Source: Spinellus fusiger (taxonomy: Eukaryota; Mucoromycota; Mucoromycetes; Mucorales; Phycomycetaceae). Taken from it: DNA of 64,000 bases. The notes beneath the pieces are model-generated. The model did no database searches and was not told where the DNA came from. It was given only the letters and a program-made list of their open reading frames with translations. The position numbers and the translations under genes were made by a program. Numbering within the stretch: the first letter of the stretch is position 1; each line of letters begins with the position of its first letter. Location: positions 124,001 through 188,000 of the forward strand of contig JALLLS010000017.1 of NCBI GenBank assembly GCA_025094145.1, in the 5' to 3' direction. Below, piece by piece: positions 36,083-50,100 of the stretch.

Positions 36083-37297
36083 CACACCTAAGGATTTTTC
36101 TGGCCTTTAAGCGGTGATAGTTCCTTTCTTTTACGAGGGTCCCGAATTTTGCCCTTTTATGGAACAATGATTAGAATCAAAAGGTTTGCAAGCATCTAAA
36201 TTTTTTTTGTAGTATACCTCAATATCAAATTGTATTATCAATAAAATACATTGTTTATGAATAATATTGTTTATTGTAATAGTATAGATAATACTATATT
36301 ATGATTATAGCTACTGCCTTAGTACATTCCCTCATAGCAATAGAATCCACAACCTAAAAGCCTTATGATTTATCCTTAGGAGATAGATAACTATGCTCAG
36401 GAGTATACCCTAGAGATCTTAGACAGTATAGAAGACCACCTGAGACTGACTTGAAAGGAGTATCTACTTGCCTAATAACAATACATTGAGTGTCTTGTGG
36501 AATACATTGAGCTCAATCCCAGAGGAAGACATTGCTTACCTTTTTATCACTAGAATAGTCCTTGGTAGTGTCTATCACCTTTTTCTATTGTTTCTATTTG
36601 TTGATAATGGCACATTAACTTGATCAGTTATGCTCATCTTGACGAGCACTTGGGCGTTAAGGTGTATGGACAGTGTGAGAAATAACAAAAGGAGGGGAAT
36701 ATCAAAACAAATAATTTCTCTCTTTATACTGGTGAAGCATACACTATAGCCTTCACTCATAAAATTCACAAGTCAAATAATTCACATTCTATTTGCCTTG
36801 GGCCTAAAGTTCAGTATTAGAAATAATACCTTGTAATCATTAAGCACCACTGTTAATACCAGTTACAATAACATAGTTACTGGTGATTATAAATATTGAG
36901 TCAATAAATAAATACACTGTTCTTAATATAAGTGATTTTGGCTCTATTCTATGGACAATGACCACTAGAGTTAATTCTGTGTGTTCTATAACAAATCTTT
37001 CTTAAGCAGTGTTATACTGCAAATACTGTGGGCTTATGGATAACACATTATGTTAAACAATAAATGCAGTGACTGAGTTGTAATTTTGGGGTGATTCTTG
37101 TTCTATTTCTTGTCTTTACAGCCAATTCTATACTTTTTAATTACAGTCAGTAGCTATTGCTAAAACAGGCAAGTAGAGTTTGAAATAGTTCATTTAGACA
37201 GCGAAAAAGCATTTTAAAACACATTAGCCAATCATAAGAATATTACAATTTTATTCTCAGAATATTTCTTTATATATCCCAAAAATCTTTGGGTGTG
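36083..37297. mobile_element. CACACC-terminus element, 1,215 bp (family B copy)
   Basis: The left end is CACACCTAAGGATTTTTCTG. The right end, on the other strand, is CACACCCAAAGATTTTTGGG. TA flanks lie at 36081-36082 and 37298-37299. The left ~205 bp match 30310-30516, and the right ~520 bp match both arms of the 5.6-kb element. A decayed frame on + near 36780-36990 (FALGLKFSIRNNTL, LSTTVNTSYNNIV) corresponds to the minus-strand frame at 6086-5880. No DDE transposase is recognised. Confidence 0.65.
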
Positions 37298-38162
37298 TAA
37301 TGATTCAAAATTAATAATGAGTATTACACATTATCTAAAGCATTAAATGTTCATACTGATATGCTAAATGATTTTAAGTATACCCGAAATAAACTTTTAA
37401 GATGTTTTCCATTAAATTTTATACTAATGTAATGACAAAAATGACAATTATTCAGATATCATTTAGTTGCTGCTACTTTCTCTTACAATCTAAGACAAAG
37501 AAATTTAGTTATATTCATACCTGTAAACAGGTTATATATATATATATATACAATCATAAAGATCTTTATTTAAAGCAGTTAATATTTGCTATTAAGCAAT
37601 CTATCTTGCTTCACATTATAAGGTGGTTGTGGCTGGACGGTATTTAAATAGCATTTTTTCTGCTAACTTATGCTGAAAGCAATATATCGGTGTTTTCAAT
37701 TTGGTAGTAGTATCAGTATCATAAACTTAAATTTATGTTTTCACTTTCTTTATAAATAAAAATATAACTTTATTCAATGATATAATAAAAGCGTTGATAC
37801 AAGATCTAAGCATGAAAATAGATAAGAGATAATTCACAATTTTTAAAACACTGTATTACATCTTTCATGTTACCATAGTTCAATTTCCGGGCTGGGTTTT
37901 GAACTGGGAACATGGACTTCTCGACCTTTGCCTATTTTTTTTACAAGCAATAAGATAAACAGACAAATGATTAAATTTTTATTTTCTATTGAAAAAAAGG
38001 AAGAGAGAAATATTTAAAAATAATCAGAAAATAAAATAAAATACACACCAGAGTTAGAACAGCTCTTGATATAAGAACATGTATTCAAAATTCTTATAAT
38101 CAAGATATGTAAACACATAATTATTAGAGCATTTATTAAAGTAGATTGAAATATTCCAAACA
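37298..38162. other. AT-rich spacer
   Basis: Includes a TA run at about 37532-37550. No gene recognised; the open frames lack motifs. Confidence 0.55.
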
Positions 38163-38372
38163 CACTACTCCCAGAAACATACAGCACAATCTTAGAGAAA
38201 AGACTACACACTTGCTGAACTCACTTTGCACAGATAAAATAAAATAAAGATTACACAATCTAATTAGAGAATCTTCAAGGATGTTTTCAATAAAGATTCT
38301 AAACTGCAAAGTGAGTTCAGCAAGTGTGTAGTCTTTTCTCTAAGATTGTGCTGTATGTTTCCGGGAGTAGTG
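38163..38372. repeat. 210-bp hairpin with 68-bp near-perfect arms
   Basis: 38163-38230 and 38305-38372 are inverted copies (coordinate sum 76535) with a single mismatch in the outer part (CCCAGAAAC against CCGGAAAC on the partner strand). The loop is 74 nt and AT-rich. It could be a MITE-like foldback or, if transcribed, a long RNA hairpin. No target duplication is clear. Confidence 0.88.
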
Positions 38373-40507
38373 CACTTGTTTTCAAATATAGTAAAAAGAA
38401 TTAACACTCATATTGATGGATGTCAGATTTCATCCAGGGTCCATTTCATTCCACTGATATATTTGTACTCAAGGAATGGATTCATAGATAGTAGATTCCT
38501 TTTCAATGACTGAGTAAATAAGAAATCAAATATTAAATTTTTGGAAGTGGTTATAAACATAGTTATCAGATTAGGTACTATGATTTATTTCAAGAGTCTA
38601 GAAAGGCAAAGAAATACAAATAATGAAATACCAAAAAAAATCATTAATAGGTCTACACATAAGGATTTATAGTTAAGAACTACTATTTTCAGCTAATGAC
38701 TAAAGCTTCCGGGCCTAATCCGAGTCCCCTATATTTTTTAATCCCGAAAAACAGCCTCAATATATATATATGAGTATAGCTAGTAGCTCTATATGAGATA
38801 TATGCATAGAAAATGGCACTCACTATATTTCTGAATAAAAATAATACTTCATTGATCCCAAATTTATATGATTATTATATTATTTAGTATACTACAGTCT
38901 TTAGTCAAATAAATATGTAAAAAACTTTTTGAATGGTATTGTTAGAGTATAAGTCTGGTTCAGCAGCTCAGATGCAGGTGATTTATGCATGTGTTAAACA
39001 ATTTAAACTCCAAAAGATTGCATCAAAATCTTGAAACCTACACATCGAAATCTAATTTAGTAAACATACTGACGATAAAATGTGCCTCACGACTTTTCAT
39101 GAAAACAATAGACACTTCTAGAAAGACAATTATTTCTCAAACTCAAATATAAAGTGTTACAGAGAGAGGTTTCCATTTCAAATATTGGAAAACTTCTCTA
39201 TGGATAGGAACGGGATACCTCATCTAGCTAATGCTTGTTGGGTCACTCATTCCAAGGTCAAATATTTAACTATAGTAGTTTGCACTGGGGAGTGGTTTTC
39301 ATGTTAAGCTATAGTCTTTTGACTCTGTCCATTGATTCTTCACTACTAAATCGAAGTTTATGATAGATTTATGATTTTTATTGTCTATAGTGATTGGCTT
39401 CCATAGTAGGTATTTGTTTGTGCGTCTTTTACTTATTTGTCACTTGGTTTGTGCGTCTTGCCCATTAAAATTACCAAATAGATGTAAAGTAAATGGAAAA
39501 GAAGTTTTCATATTCCGAGTTTTTCTTATAACTAAAAAGAAAACATATCATTGTCTTTACTTCATATAAAATATCTTTTTCATATTTTAAATATCCATTT
39601 CTACATTTATTAAATATTTCATATTTATGTATAAAGCTTTAATAAAACTATAGAGATATCAAGATGAAGTATGAAAAACATAAACGGAAACCTGTGTTTA
39701 AATATTGTTACTTTTTTCTTTCACTCACTTGATATAGATGTAGCATCATTGAGATTACCAATATCCCATAGGATGACAATAAATCACAGGGAACAAATAA
39801 CACAATAAATATCTGACAATAAAAAAAATACTTTGAACTCTATATAGAAATCAGATATCAATTAGAGTGCGAGTACTTCCATTGAACTCGGGAGTAGAGA
39901 TGCTTTGCTCTTTATCTAAAAAAAGATCAATGTCAAAATATATGAACTCATTAAAAATATCATAATTAAATAAGGCAGATCTTTCTCTCGAACTAATTTG
40001 CCCTCACAAAGAAGCTCATTAGTATTATTGGCATTGTATGAATATACCTCAGTAACAAAAATATGAAAGATTATGCGTTGTTGAGTGTAGTATAAACCCC
40101 GAAGAGTATATCCATATATTAATTAAGAGTTATCATTCTAGAATGTTTTCTACTGTGACTGATAAGCTCTAGAAACTCCTAACATATAAAATTAATACAC
40201 CATAAATAGTGAAAACCAGTTAAATCCAGTCATCGTTTCTATAGAAGAGTGAGAATACACCAATATTCTATCAATACTTATTGTCAACATGGGACGGAGA
40301 TACTGGGCTGTTCTTATTGTCGATTTTTAAAATTTAAAAATTCAAATACTTTGATAAAGTGAAGCTATATTTTTACTAAAAGGAGTAATTTTGTTTTAGA
40401 ATCAAAGATTTATAGGCATTATCTAATATACTTGTATAGTTATTGTACTATGAAAGTGACATCGGAGGACAATATTTAGGGGTCAGAATATGACAAAGAA
40501 ATTCCTC
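38373..40507. other. AT-rich spacer
   Basis: No gene supported. A run at 39820-39840 (AAAAAATACTTTGAACTC) resembles the very end of the LINE 3' tail but the sequence before it does not match well. Confidence 0.5.
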
Positions 40508-41758
40508 TTTTAATGTTTGCTTTAAAGATTTCTATCATAGTCTATTTAATGGCCGACATCGAAGACCAGTGTACAATAATTTATTCATCACATGTAAAAA
40601 TTGCTAGTATCCTTCAGACACCAAATTTTATTACATTTATAAAAGAAATGTTGTAATTCCACAAATATTTTCTCTTTTGAATGATTAGATAGCACAGTAG
40701 GATATAAAAACTTATGTGAGAAGATATTTAAGATACTTGCTAAAATAACCTACAAAGCAATAACACTTTAAATTTCCGGGAAGTATTTTCAATCTCCTAG
40801 ATATACTTTGCTATAATATGTTAATAATTTTAATACTTTATTTCTTTATTAAAGTTTTGATACCTGTAGATAGTAATGAGAGAAAATTTCATTTATAGAA
40901 ATAGTTTTATTACTAACAAGGTTGGTAATTTGTATATCAAATATCAAATATTATGATTATTTCTTAATTTAGAAAACAAAATTTGAGGTGATCGGATTTT
41001 TTAACAGGTTACTGTACAAAATAGGCATGAAGCTTAGACTATTGTTTAAATATCATACTTTACTGTAGAAATGTTTCTAACAAAAAATCTTTATAATAAT
41101 AAGCATATTTAGATTATTAAATGAAAAATAAAATGATAAACATATTAATAGTAACTCACTAAAAGTGATAATTCCATAGGATACAAACGCACCAGACTGC
41201 TGGGTGAGAAATAAATAACCTGGACTAATAGATTGTGTCTGTTTTTATATATAGAAAATGTATGATTTGAAAAATCCTTCCTATAAAAATAAACGAAAAA
41301 TCCTTTATGAAGAATGTTTTCTTTTTCTTTTTCTTTTAATAACAGTAGCTTCTTCATGAGCATGAAATTCTATTTTTATATACTTTAACTCGTATGATTA
41401 TTAAGGGTTGAAATCGAATATTATATACTTATGCAACTGTTTAAAGCATTCACTTTGAAAAAACAAACAAAAAAGGTTGTCTTTTTTCATTTATATCTGA
41501 CAAGCCTCATAAGACTCCCGACATTCTTCTCACGTGTCTTATTATGACTTTCTGAGGGTTGTATGACTTTTCCATAGTTAAATTCTGTATTATTTTTAAC
41601 ATTTTTTCTAAATAAGTTTTTTATTTGATGAATGTGCTTGGGATTGGTAAAAAAAATGCCACAAGTTTTTACGTGTGATGAATAAATCATTGTACATTGG
41701 TCTTCGATGTCGGCTATTAAATAGACTATGATAGAAATCTTTAAAGCAAACATTAAAA
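40508..41758. mobile_element. candidate 1.25-kb element with 93-bp terminal inverted repeats
   Basis: 40508-40600 and 41666-41758 are inverted copies (sum 82266, no indels) with four differences, all transitions. They start TTTAATGTTTGCTTTAAAG. Each arm can be read as YLIADIEDQC / LMADIEDQC and IYSSHVK, so the arms may derive from coding DNA. The interior is AT-rich with no transposase. No TA or longer target duplication is evident, so an inverted duplication is an alternative. Confidence 0.5.
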
Positions 41759-44700
41759 ATAAAATAAACATAAACATATGATTATTTAAATAAATAGGTA
41801 ATGAAATACATTGAAAACTGCAGTAGTCAATTAGGTGTATTTTCATATGCATATATATATATATATCCCTATAGTGCTATTATATGCGCATGTTCAGATA
41901 AAATATATATATTTGATGAGCTCATCTTAATGATCGTACAACTTATTTATACGAGATTAGTTAATTATGTCAGACAACTAAGGTTATAGAAAAGTTAAAG
42001 ACAAATGTGATACTGGTTGTGTATTTATCACTTGTCATCAAATATGGAAAGCGGCCTCAATAAGTTTAGTACAAAAAATGGCCTAATTAATCATTGATGT
42101 AAAAATAAATAACTGTTACGAAAAACCTGTATCTTCACTTTATTTGCATAAAACTGAGTACAATAAATGAAAAAACCAATGATCAAGACTTTTTCCTCGA
42201 TTAATTTCAAATAGAAAAGGCAAGGCTTGTACAGTGAATAATACTAAAAGCTAATGCATAACTCCACGTGTATGCTCAGTCTGAGTGGTACTCTTTACTT
42301 TTGGAAACTAGCAGAATTTCTTCCTCGGAATTAGGGAATTGAGTTAGAGATCTCTGTAGTATTGGGCAATGTAAGGTCGTAAAAGGCTAGTAAGTCTCCA
42401 AATGAAGTTGCTACGGACACATAAGATAACTACTTGAGAGTACACTTGGGAATGTACTACGGTAGGTGGTCTTCATAACAGACTGAACAGTAGATATTCT
42501 TGGCCAAAGAGATATAAAACCAAATAGGGCAGCGTGCTTGTAACAGATAGAACCAAACAAGAAAGCAGAACAACGGTAACGAACAGTAAAGATATAGAAA
42601 AGAGTATCTTTTTAAACAAAATCAGACTTCCACGATATCTAGATAGCCTTTGTTTCTATTAATGGTACATACTTACTGTTTGAAAATTTTGATGATTCAT
42701 TCAAGATAAAATGATACTGTTTATATAGCCATAAATTTAAGGAGTTATGATTATTCTCCCTGAACGTAAGGCTTTAACGTTCAGGGATATTTTGCTTCAA
42801 AGTATTGTCATAGAGGGCGGACATTACTCATATCTCATAAAAGTAGTTTCCGAGCAATGACGATAATATACACCGAGTTTAAAACCATTCAGGGCTGAGT
42901 TGATGTCTGGATACTTCAGTGGCTCTTTTATTCTTTACGACTGATCTTCTTTTGTATGTAATCGTAGCAAATGAAGATATCTAAACTTTCTAAATTATCC
43001 CCTTTTTTATTTTTTAAAAAACATGTAATTAATCTCACTAACTATTTCAACGTACTAGTTATGTTGGGTTATCACAGATTAATTATTTTCTCTTAAAATT
43101 ATTCCCTATTGCTTATATTTTATTCTTTCTAAAATAATGTTCCTGATATACTTCTCTAAACAATTTGGATTATTCATTCATCAGCTTACATAAAGAAATG
43201 TAGTATTTATCCTATCATAAGAACTTGAGCCATAAATGACAAGTGCTATGGCCTGAGTACAAATGTAGTGCAACTTTCTTATCTAGGGAGGATTATTTTT
43301 AAAGTATAGAGCTTCGCAGGCTGTAGCTATATGCTGTTGACAAACTTCTATTAATGGATTTCTTGAACATCTAAACTGTAGATTCCTCAAAATCTTCAAC
43401 ACTTGAATATCTTTATCCAAATAGATGAATGATTTAATTACATGATTCATTGAATTCAATATCAGTTCAACTGTCTTTTATATATATATATATATTGGCA
43501 AAGATAATAAATATTTAACTTTCTGGTAATTCATTTTTAAGGTATTAATGATATTATAGCCATATGATCTTGGGCTTGGTCATATGAAACTTTACAAGCC
43601 TCATTAACTCCTAAGAACTACCTTATACTTCAGAGACAAAATAATAGCCAGCCTTTATTTACACTATTCATAAAAATATATCTATTGGATAATTTACCAG
43701 CACATCATGATGGGACCTCATTAATTTTATTTTACTGTAGCTTTTCCAATATATTCTATATAGTCTACTTGTGCGTATGACTTTTTTTTTTCACACCAGT
43801 CATGACTGTTGGATTCTTACAAGCTTAGCCTACTCTTTTAATTTTCCGACTCACTAAGCAGTCTGGGCCTAATCAAATCAAAGCATTGTTAGCTACTTAC
43901 AAATATCCAACCATTTCATCCCAATATAATCTCAGTTAAAACTTCAAGCAATAAGTCGGGGATTGCTGTAATTCTACAAGGCGTACCTGTCAAAAGATAC
44001 CTAATTGTATCATTGTAACCAATGCCAAATAAAAATCATCATAGTTCATTGGACTATATTTCAATTATTTTCAGGAGCCTTGATAACGTCCAATACAAAA
44101 GCCCAATAAAAATATTATATTATTGACAGTGTTCCATAGTACTACCTTTTTCAATAAAGCTCAAATTATGACTTTATTTATTCACTGTTTTTTCTCAAAT
44201 ATATAAAATGCTATTTTCTTTTAACATTTTTTCTTATCTCAAGTTACTCATCAGTCATTGATAATGTATTAGAATATCCTAGCCCACATTAACGGAGTTC
44301 AGATTATCTTGATCAATGGGAGCGCACGGGGCATCCACCCGATAGCTTATTGAAATCAAATTATATCTCCGCCCGGTTAGCACTGTAGCTTGAATAAAGC
44401 AATACATTACTCATAAAAAATGAGCAGACAATTCTAGTCGCTAAAAATATTATTTTTTATAATAACTCTAACAAAAATTAAGAGTGAATTACCATTCAAG
44501 TGTGTGGAGTTATAGTCTCCAAATATTCAATTGTAATATATATGATTGGATCATCAATATTCAACATTGATAGACCGTACAACATGCTCCTCTGACAGCT
44601 GCTTTTCGAAACTAATGTCTCATAAGGATTTATACAATTCTTAACAGAAAAACGTGGTCATACGCAAAACATTGTCACCAGTTTATGACACATGAATATA

Positions 44701-47198
44701 GCCTACTTTGTATAAAGATACTCACCTTTTCTAATACGATAATAGTAGAATAATGCTATTTAGTCATTGGTGATTTTAGTATACAATATAATTAAATATT
44801 GCTAATAGCACACCCCTACCATTTTAGACAAACCATCACTACTTAACAAGAACAATAGAAATTAATTAAAAGGGAACAAAAGTGATAAATATTGTATTTT
44901 TTTAGTGGAGTAGTATTACAAGATACCACGAATCATCTACTGTTCTCATTTATAAATGCTATTTAAAGTAAAGAATCAAATGTATCTATAGCCATTAAAA
45001 GATGCTAAGTTCAGAATACCGGTAATAATGAGCCAATGGTATTCTAATGATCAATAAATAAAATGAAACCATAATGATAGTGTGATCGGCAGCAATGTTT
45101 TTAAATAGTGAAAGTTCTATCAAAGTCAACATACTTTCCTTTTAATGCTTTCCTATCTTTTTAATGTTTAGTGGAGTGTGGTTGATACTAATTTTATCTA
45201 TATAAAAATTAAAAGGTATATGTTGGGGAAATATAATAACAAATAGACTATTAGGGTATGGTATTTGTTGTCATAGATGTATTGTTTTTTATTTTATTTT
45301 ATTTTTAAAAAATAGGGAGTGTTTTTGAAATGGAAACCAAGCCATGGGACATTAAGATATATTTAAATATAAAAAGTATTTGGAGATCCAGTGTTTTACT
45401 GAGTTAATCCAAGTAAAACTAATGTTATTAAGTCTCATAAAAACATTCTATTTCTCGATCTTCTCTCTATGCAGTACTATTAATTCAGTGAATACATTAG
45501 ACTATGATATCTGAGAATGTACGTATTCAACTTACGTATATTAAGTAAATAAAAAGAACTGATTTAGGCGGAGTGGTATGTCTCTTACATTCTTTTTTAT
45601 TATCAAGCAATAGAGAATGATGACTATATGATCTGTTGATAATATTGTGTTTACTTATTTCAATTGAAGCACATGTAAGTATTTCCAGACATAGAGATTT
45701 AAAATTATGTTTTAAAATCTATATTTAATATATAATGGACAGTAAAATGATGGATTTATCCTTGCTTAAAAAGAACGCCAAGTCATATTGCATAATACAT
45801 GTATACAGTGTTTTGATTGTATGAATACTACTGTTGTTAGACACAACTTATCCTGGATATTCTGTTTTAGGCAACAATAAATTAAGGTGAAACAATCGAA
45901 AAAAAAAGAAGGGGGGTTGATCGAAGATATTACAAATATAGTAGTTATCTCGTTATGCTGTAATATTTCAGCTGTGTACACAAATGACTGACAGAGTAAA
46001 GATTAAGTGGTATAAGTTACCTAGATACCGATATGCTCTTTGATGCATTCAGCCATTTATGACATGAACTGAAGTGTTACCATATGCGTGAGCAACTTAA
46101 TTTTCTGAGGTATTTGAAATAATCAAGAGCGAGATAACATTGCGTAAAGCAATATAGATGGTTTCAGACCAATCAATCAATAAGCCTCAAGCTTTCTACA
46201 GTAAATTTATATTGTTTTATCTTTTTAGACTTTTTTTTATTTAATCATTCTTTTTACTTTTCACTTTTCGGTACAGCACAGCCTTCCGCTTAAGGATAGA
46301 TGATGAACACGCTTTCAACATGACTTGGTCAAACACCATAGACGGCCTTTCACCTATTTTGACCAATGGTCCAATGATATTTTAAAACCCCTTCTAAAGT
46401 ATAGGTTAAATCTCCGGGGGTCACACTGAGCTAGGCCACCCTTTCGAGGTCGCCGCTATTGGAGAGGTTTCATGCGCACCACTCAACCACACTGACAGGA
46501 AAGTCTGCACAACGATTGTTTACATCTACCTCAAGCGATTCGCTGCAAGAGCAACTACGGCCTGTCAATTTTTCTTTCCGAAATATCCCTCTTTTTCTCG
46601 GAAGACAAAACCGAAGACAAGTTGTGAACTCTTTCTTTTCTCTACTTTTATCATTTTACTACCTTTTATTATTTTATTTGAACTCAAGCAGTTTATATCT
46701 TATATCTCATAAATATTAAGTTACTTAGTTCTCTTACTCGGCTTAAAGCTTTATAGTATCAGAAGAGTAAGTAGACTAGCCTTTATCTTTCAAGTAGCTT
46801 GACTTTGTCAAGTAAGTGTCAACAGCTTGAACTATATACAATAAAGCGTTGATCTTATCAGCATTGTAAAGACACATTACTCAATTATTTATTATATCAT
46901 AGACCTTCCTCAAAGCAATAACCTTTTGCTTCTAATCACGACCATCACTACGACGACCACCCACACGACCACACGACCACCCATACGACCACCCACACTC
47001 TGTTCAAGAGACATTGATCATCTTTTTGCTTATCTCACTTGTTTGAATAAAACAGCCACACCCAAAGTAAGTGGCATTGCACGATGAACATGATGGCACC
47101 ATGCCCATGCGTAGTAATGACCTAACATGTTTGCATGGCAACCTGCCTTTTGCTTATCTCAGGTCATAATATCGTACGACCTACTCATTTAGTTCCTC
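41759..47198. other. long AT-rich gene-poor stretch upstream of the FAR1-type gene
   Basis: No supported gene. It holds a perfect 11-bp-stem hairpin (42757-42767 with 42777-42787, TCCCTGAACGT), a TA run near 43480, a G run near 45905, and a more GC-balanced region from about 46260 to 47190, which is probably the promoter and 5' leader of the next gene. Confidence 0.5.
46938..46998. repeat. CGACCACCCA minisatellite in the FAR1-gene upstream region
   Basis: Repeated ACGACCACCC(A)(C/T)A units, about five, roughly 200-260 bp before the start codon. It could be a binding-site cluster or a simple repeat. Confidence 0.6.
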
Positions 47199-50100
47199 AT
47201 GGCAGAAGAAACCGATTCGTACCTAGATGCTAGTAATGATATGGCCATGTCGCAGGGACTCACAGAGCAGTATACAGGTCGTCCAGTAAGCTATCGTTTT
47301 CTAATGATCTACTCCCTACGCCAGAACAAAAAAAAAGAAGAGATAAATACAGGGCAGCTGCATTTATATCATAATAACTCATTACCGTTTCTATTCTGTT
47401 CTGTTCTGTTCTGTTCTATTAGTTAGACTCTCTTTACGACGAACTACTTTCAGATGATTTTGAAAGTAAAGCAATCGCTATAAAGTATTGCCGTGACTTG
47501 TGCGCAACCTATGGCTTCACTGTTAAGCAAGAACAAAGTACACATAGGGTATGTCTTAAATAGATTTTCTTTCTTTCCATTTCTCCCCTATTTTTCTCTA
47601 GTCATTGGAATAATCCAGAAAAAGACATAGCAAAAAAAAAGGGGGGGAGGGTCAATAACCCTTGAAGATAGAGTTATTGATTGTATAATCCTGTACAACA
47701 ATAGCTACTATAAAAAAGACTGGAGAAAGCACAACTTTTTATATATCAAAAACTCGCTGCTTCCAATTCTTTATGGAGAACAGCCTTTCAACTTTGTTTA
47801 CATTCCCTTTATAAAGTTCTGAAGGCAAAAATACATGGTTTGCTAATCGGATTTTTTGTTGTTGGTGGTGATTAGAACATATATGTTTACTGTTCAAGAG
47901 AAGGATTCCCAGACTCTCACAGGAACCCAAAGTCGACACCAAGAAGAAAAAGACCTTCAAAACGCTGTGATTGTCGTTGGCGTGTTGTCTTGTTTGAAAA
48001 AGAGGGAGATCGCTGGGAGTTTAGAAAATCCTTGAACCCAAATGCATCAAGACATAACCATGAGCTAATGCGCCCCGAAGATATTGAGATGACTTGGCCA
48101 AAGGATGTTGCTGTGTTAATTGGAGAACTTGCAAGTCAACGACTCCCTACTCAAGACATTCGCACACGCGTACAGACACAGTTCGTTAATCTTCATTGGA
48201 ATGAAAGAAGATTTTATAACCGACTTTCTGAAGAACGCTTGAAAATCAAACAGAGTGAAACACTATCAAGAGCCAAAAGTTTAACGGGGCTTTGTACTCA
48301 AATCTGTATGGCCTCTGCTGGAAGTGAAGAACTGTCTGGTTATGCAGAAGGAGAGTTACAGAAATTACTACAGAACATTTGTACGATGGTACAAATTGAT
48401 TCAGAAATGTTGGAGGTGCCTGCAATTTTCCTTGGCGATAACAAAACTGACTCACCAGAAGTTAGTAAGAAGTATTTGGCATCCAACGGAGACGCAGGTT
48501 CCATTACAGATGATTATTCAAGTTCTTCAACAAAGCTCAATAACATGAAGAGTACAGCAACAGCATCTTCTTATGAAAACTCTATCAATCCTAGCAGTGC
48601 GCTATCTCACCAGACTGATGAGGTATAATATTTTATCCTTTTTTGTGTATTTGGGGGTGGAATAAGGGTTCTTCACATGCAGCGAATCATTGCGTGATGT
48701 GCTATTCTGTGATACAGTAGCACGAAGTAGCGCCCATATTTACACTTCTGGGTTGGTACCTGGAAGAGAATATTAAAAGTACATCAGCATAGAAGAGAGT
48801 GTGCACAGTCATGAGAAAGGGGTGTTAGAGAATAGGAATGGAACACATGTGAACTAAAATGGCGATTAACCAACACATTCTTAGATGACTAATAAGTCAG
48901 GAACTCAGAGCTTAAAACAGCAAAAAGGATTTACACTTGTAACCATTCCACGTCACTCCTATGTTGTGAAGGTCCATACACAACGAAGTGTAAGCGAATT
49001 GCCAAACTCAAGAAATCGTCGTAGATCAAGGTCTCAAGCTGTTTCAGATGAAAATGGAACAGACAAGACTGATTCACCAAGAAAGTACCCTCGACGCCAA
49101 ATCTCTTTCCAGGCATCATCATCTAAAATATCTCCAGTGGAATCTATTAAGGATGTATTCGAAAACAGTCCAGCCTTGAGCGACACTTCTTCCAATTTGA
49201 CCAACAGTCTCTCCTTAACAAAGTCTATATATTCAAATGTACCAGTAGCCCCTAATATGTCTCAACGACAGATGAGCAACCAAGGACAGTCATATATGTA
49301 CTCAAACACCTACGAGAACACAATAATTCCCTTGGACACTTCATTCTCAAACTATGTACAAAATTCCTTACAAACTTCCTACTCACTCTCGCGTACGTCA
49401 GCTTCAGTTACAGACTTTTCTATGACCGACCCTTCATTTTTATCTAGTACACTCAGTTCCACTGATCCTTTACAAGCCGCAAGAGCAAACGATAAAAATA
49501 ATACAAGAAGAATGGCTCCTACATCTGTATTGCCAGGTTTAAAGACTCCTAGTGAAATAGGCTTAAGCTCTTTGAGAAATTTATCTACTACCACTATTTC
49601 TCAAGCTCAGACACAAGCACAAGCACAAACACAAGCACAAGCACAAATATCATCCCCTTCTTCAAACCGTCGACTTAGCCACCATAATGATCAAAACCAG
49701 AACCGCAACCTACTCATGAACATGTCTCAAAATCAACCTCAGTACCCTCAACCTGCACTCTACTCCAGTGTACAAACAAATGCCTCTTCCACAGTCTTTT
49801 CTTCACCGATGCTTCAAGGAAACTCTATGCTGAAGGAAGAATACTCTCCTTACTTAGACACGCGTAGTCGCCAAGAAGAAATAAACAACCATCATGATAT
49901 GCCTGCCTTTTCCCGTATGCCTTCTGGATCCCTAGCAGAGAAAGAGCATACAAGGGATAAAAAAGACAACTTTTTTGCCCCTGGCTCCTCAAACAACAAT
50001 ACATTCATGAGACAGATGTCTAATGGTAATATTAACCAGCAAATCTCCCACCCTCAAGCGCCTCTACTCTATCCACCATTCTTAAGCCACCCCTATACAA

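Noticed and set aside
37865..37925. tRNA-like GTTCAAAACC on the minus strand
   Set aside because: The flanking bases do not pair as a T arm and no acceptor stem or anticodon arm can be drawn.
42860..43000. Possible minus-strand Tc1 fragment (PDINSALNGF)
   Set aside because: Too short; lacks WPSQSPDLNP-type context.
43930..44100. Possible LINE endonuclease relic (KSGIAVILQGVPVKR then a stop)
   Set aside because: Only a vague resemblance to the CGIA-type motif and no catalytic residues.
44335..44400. D-arm-like GCCCGGTTAGCACTG
   Set aside because: No matching T loop at the right distance; not a tRNA.
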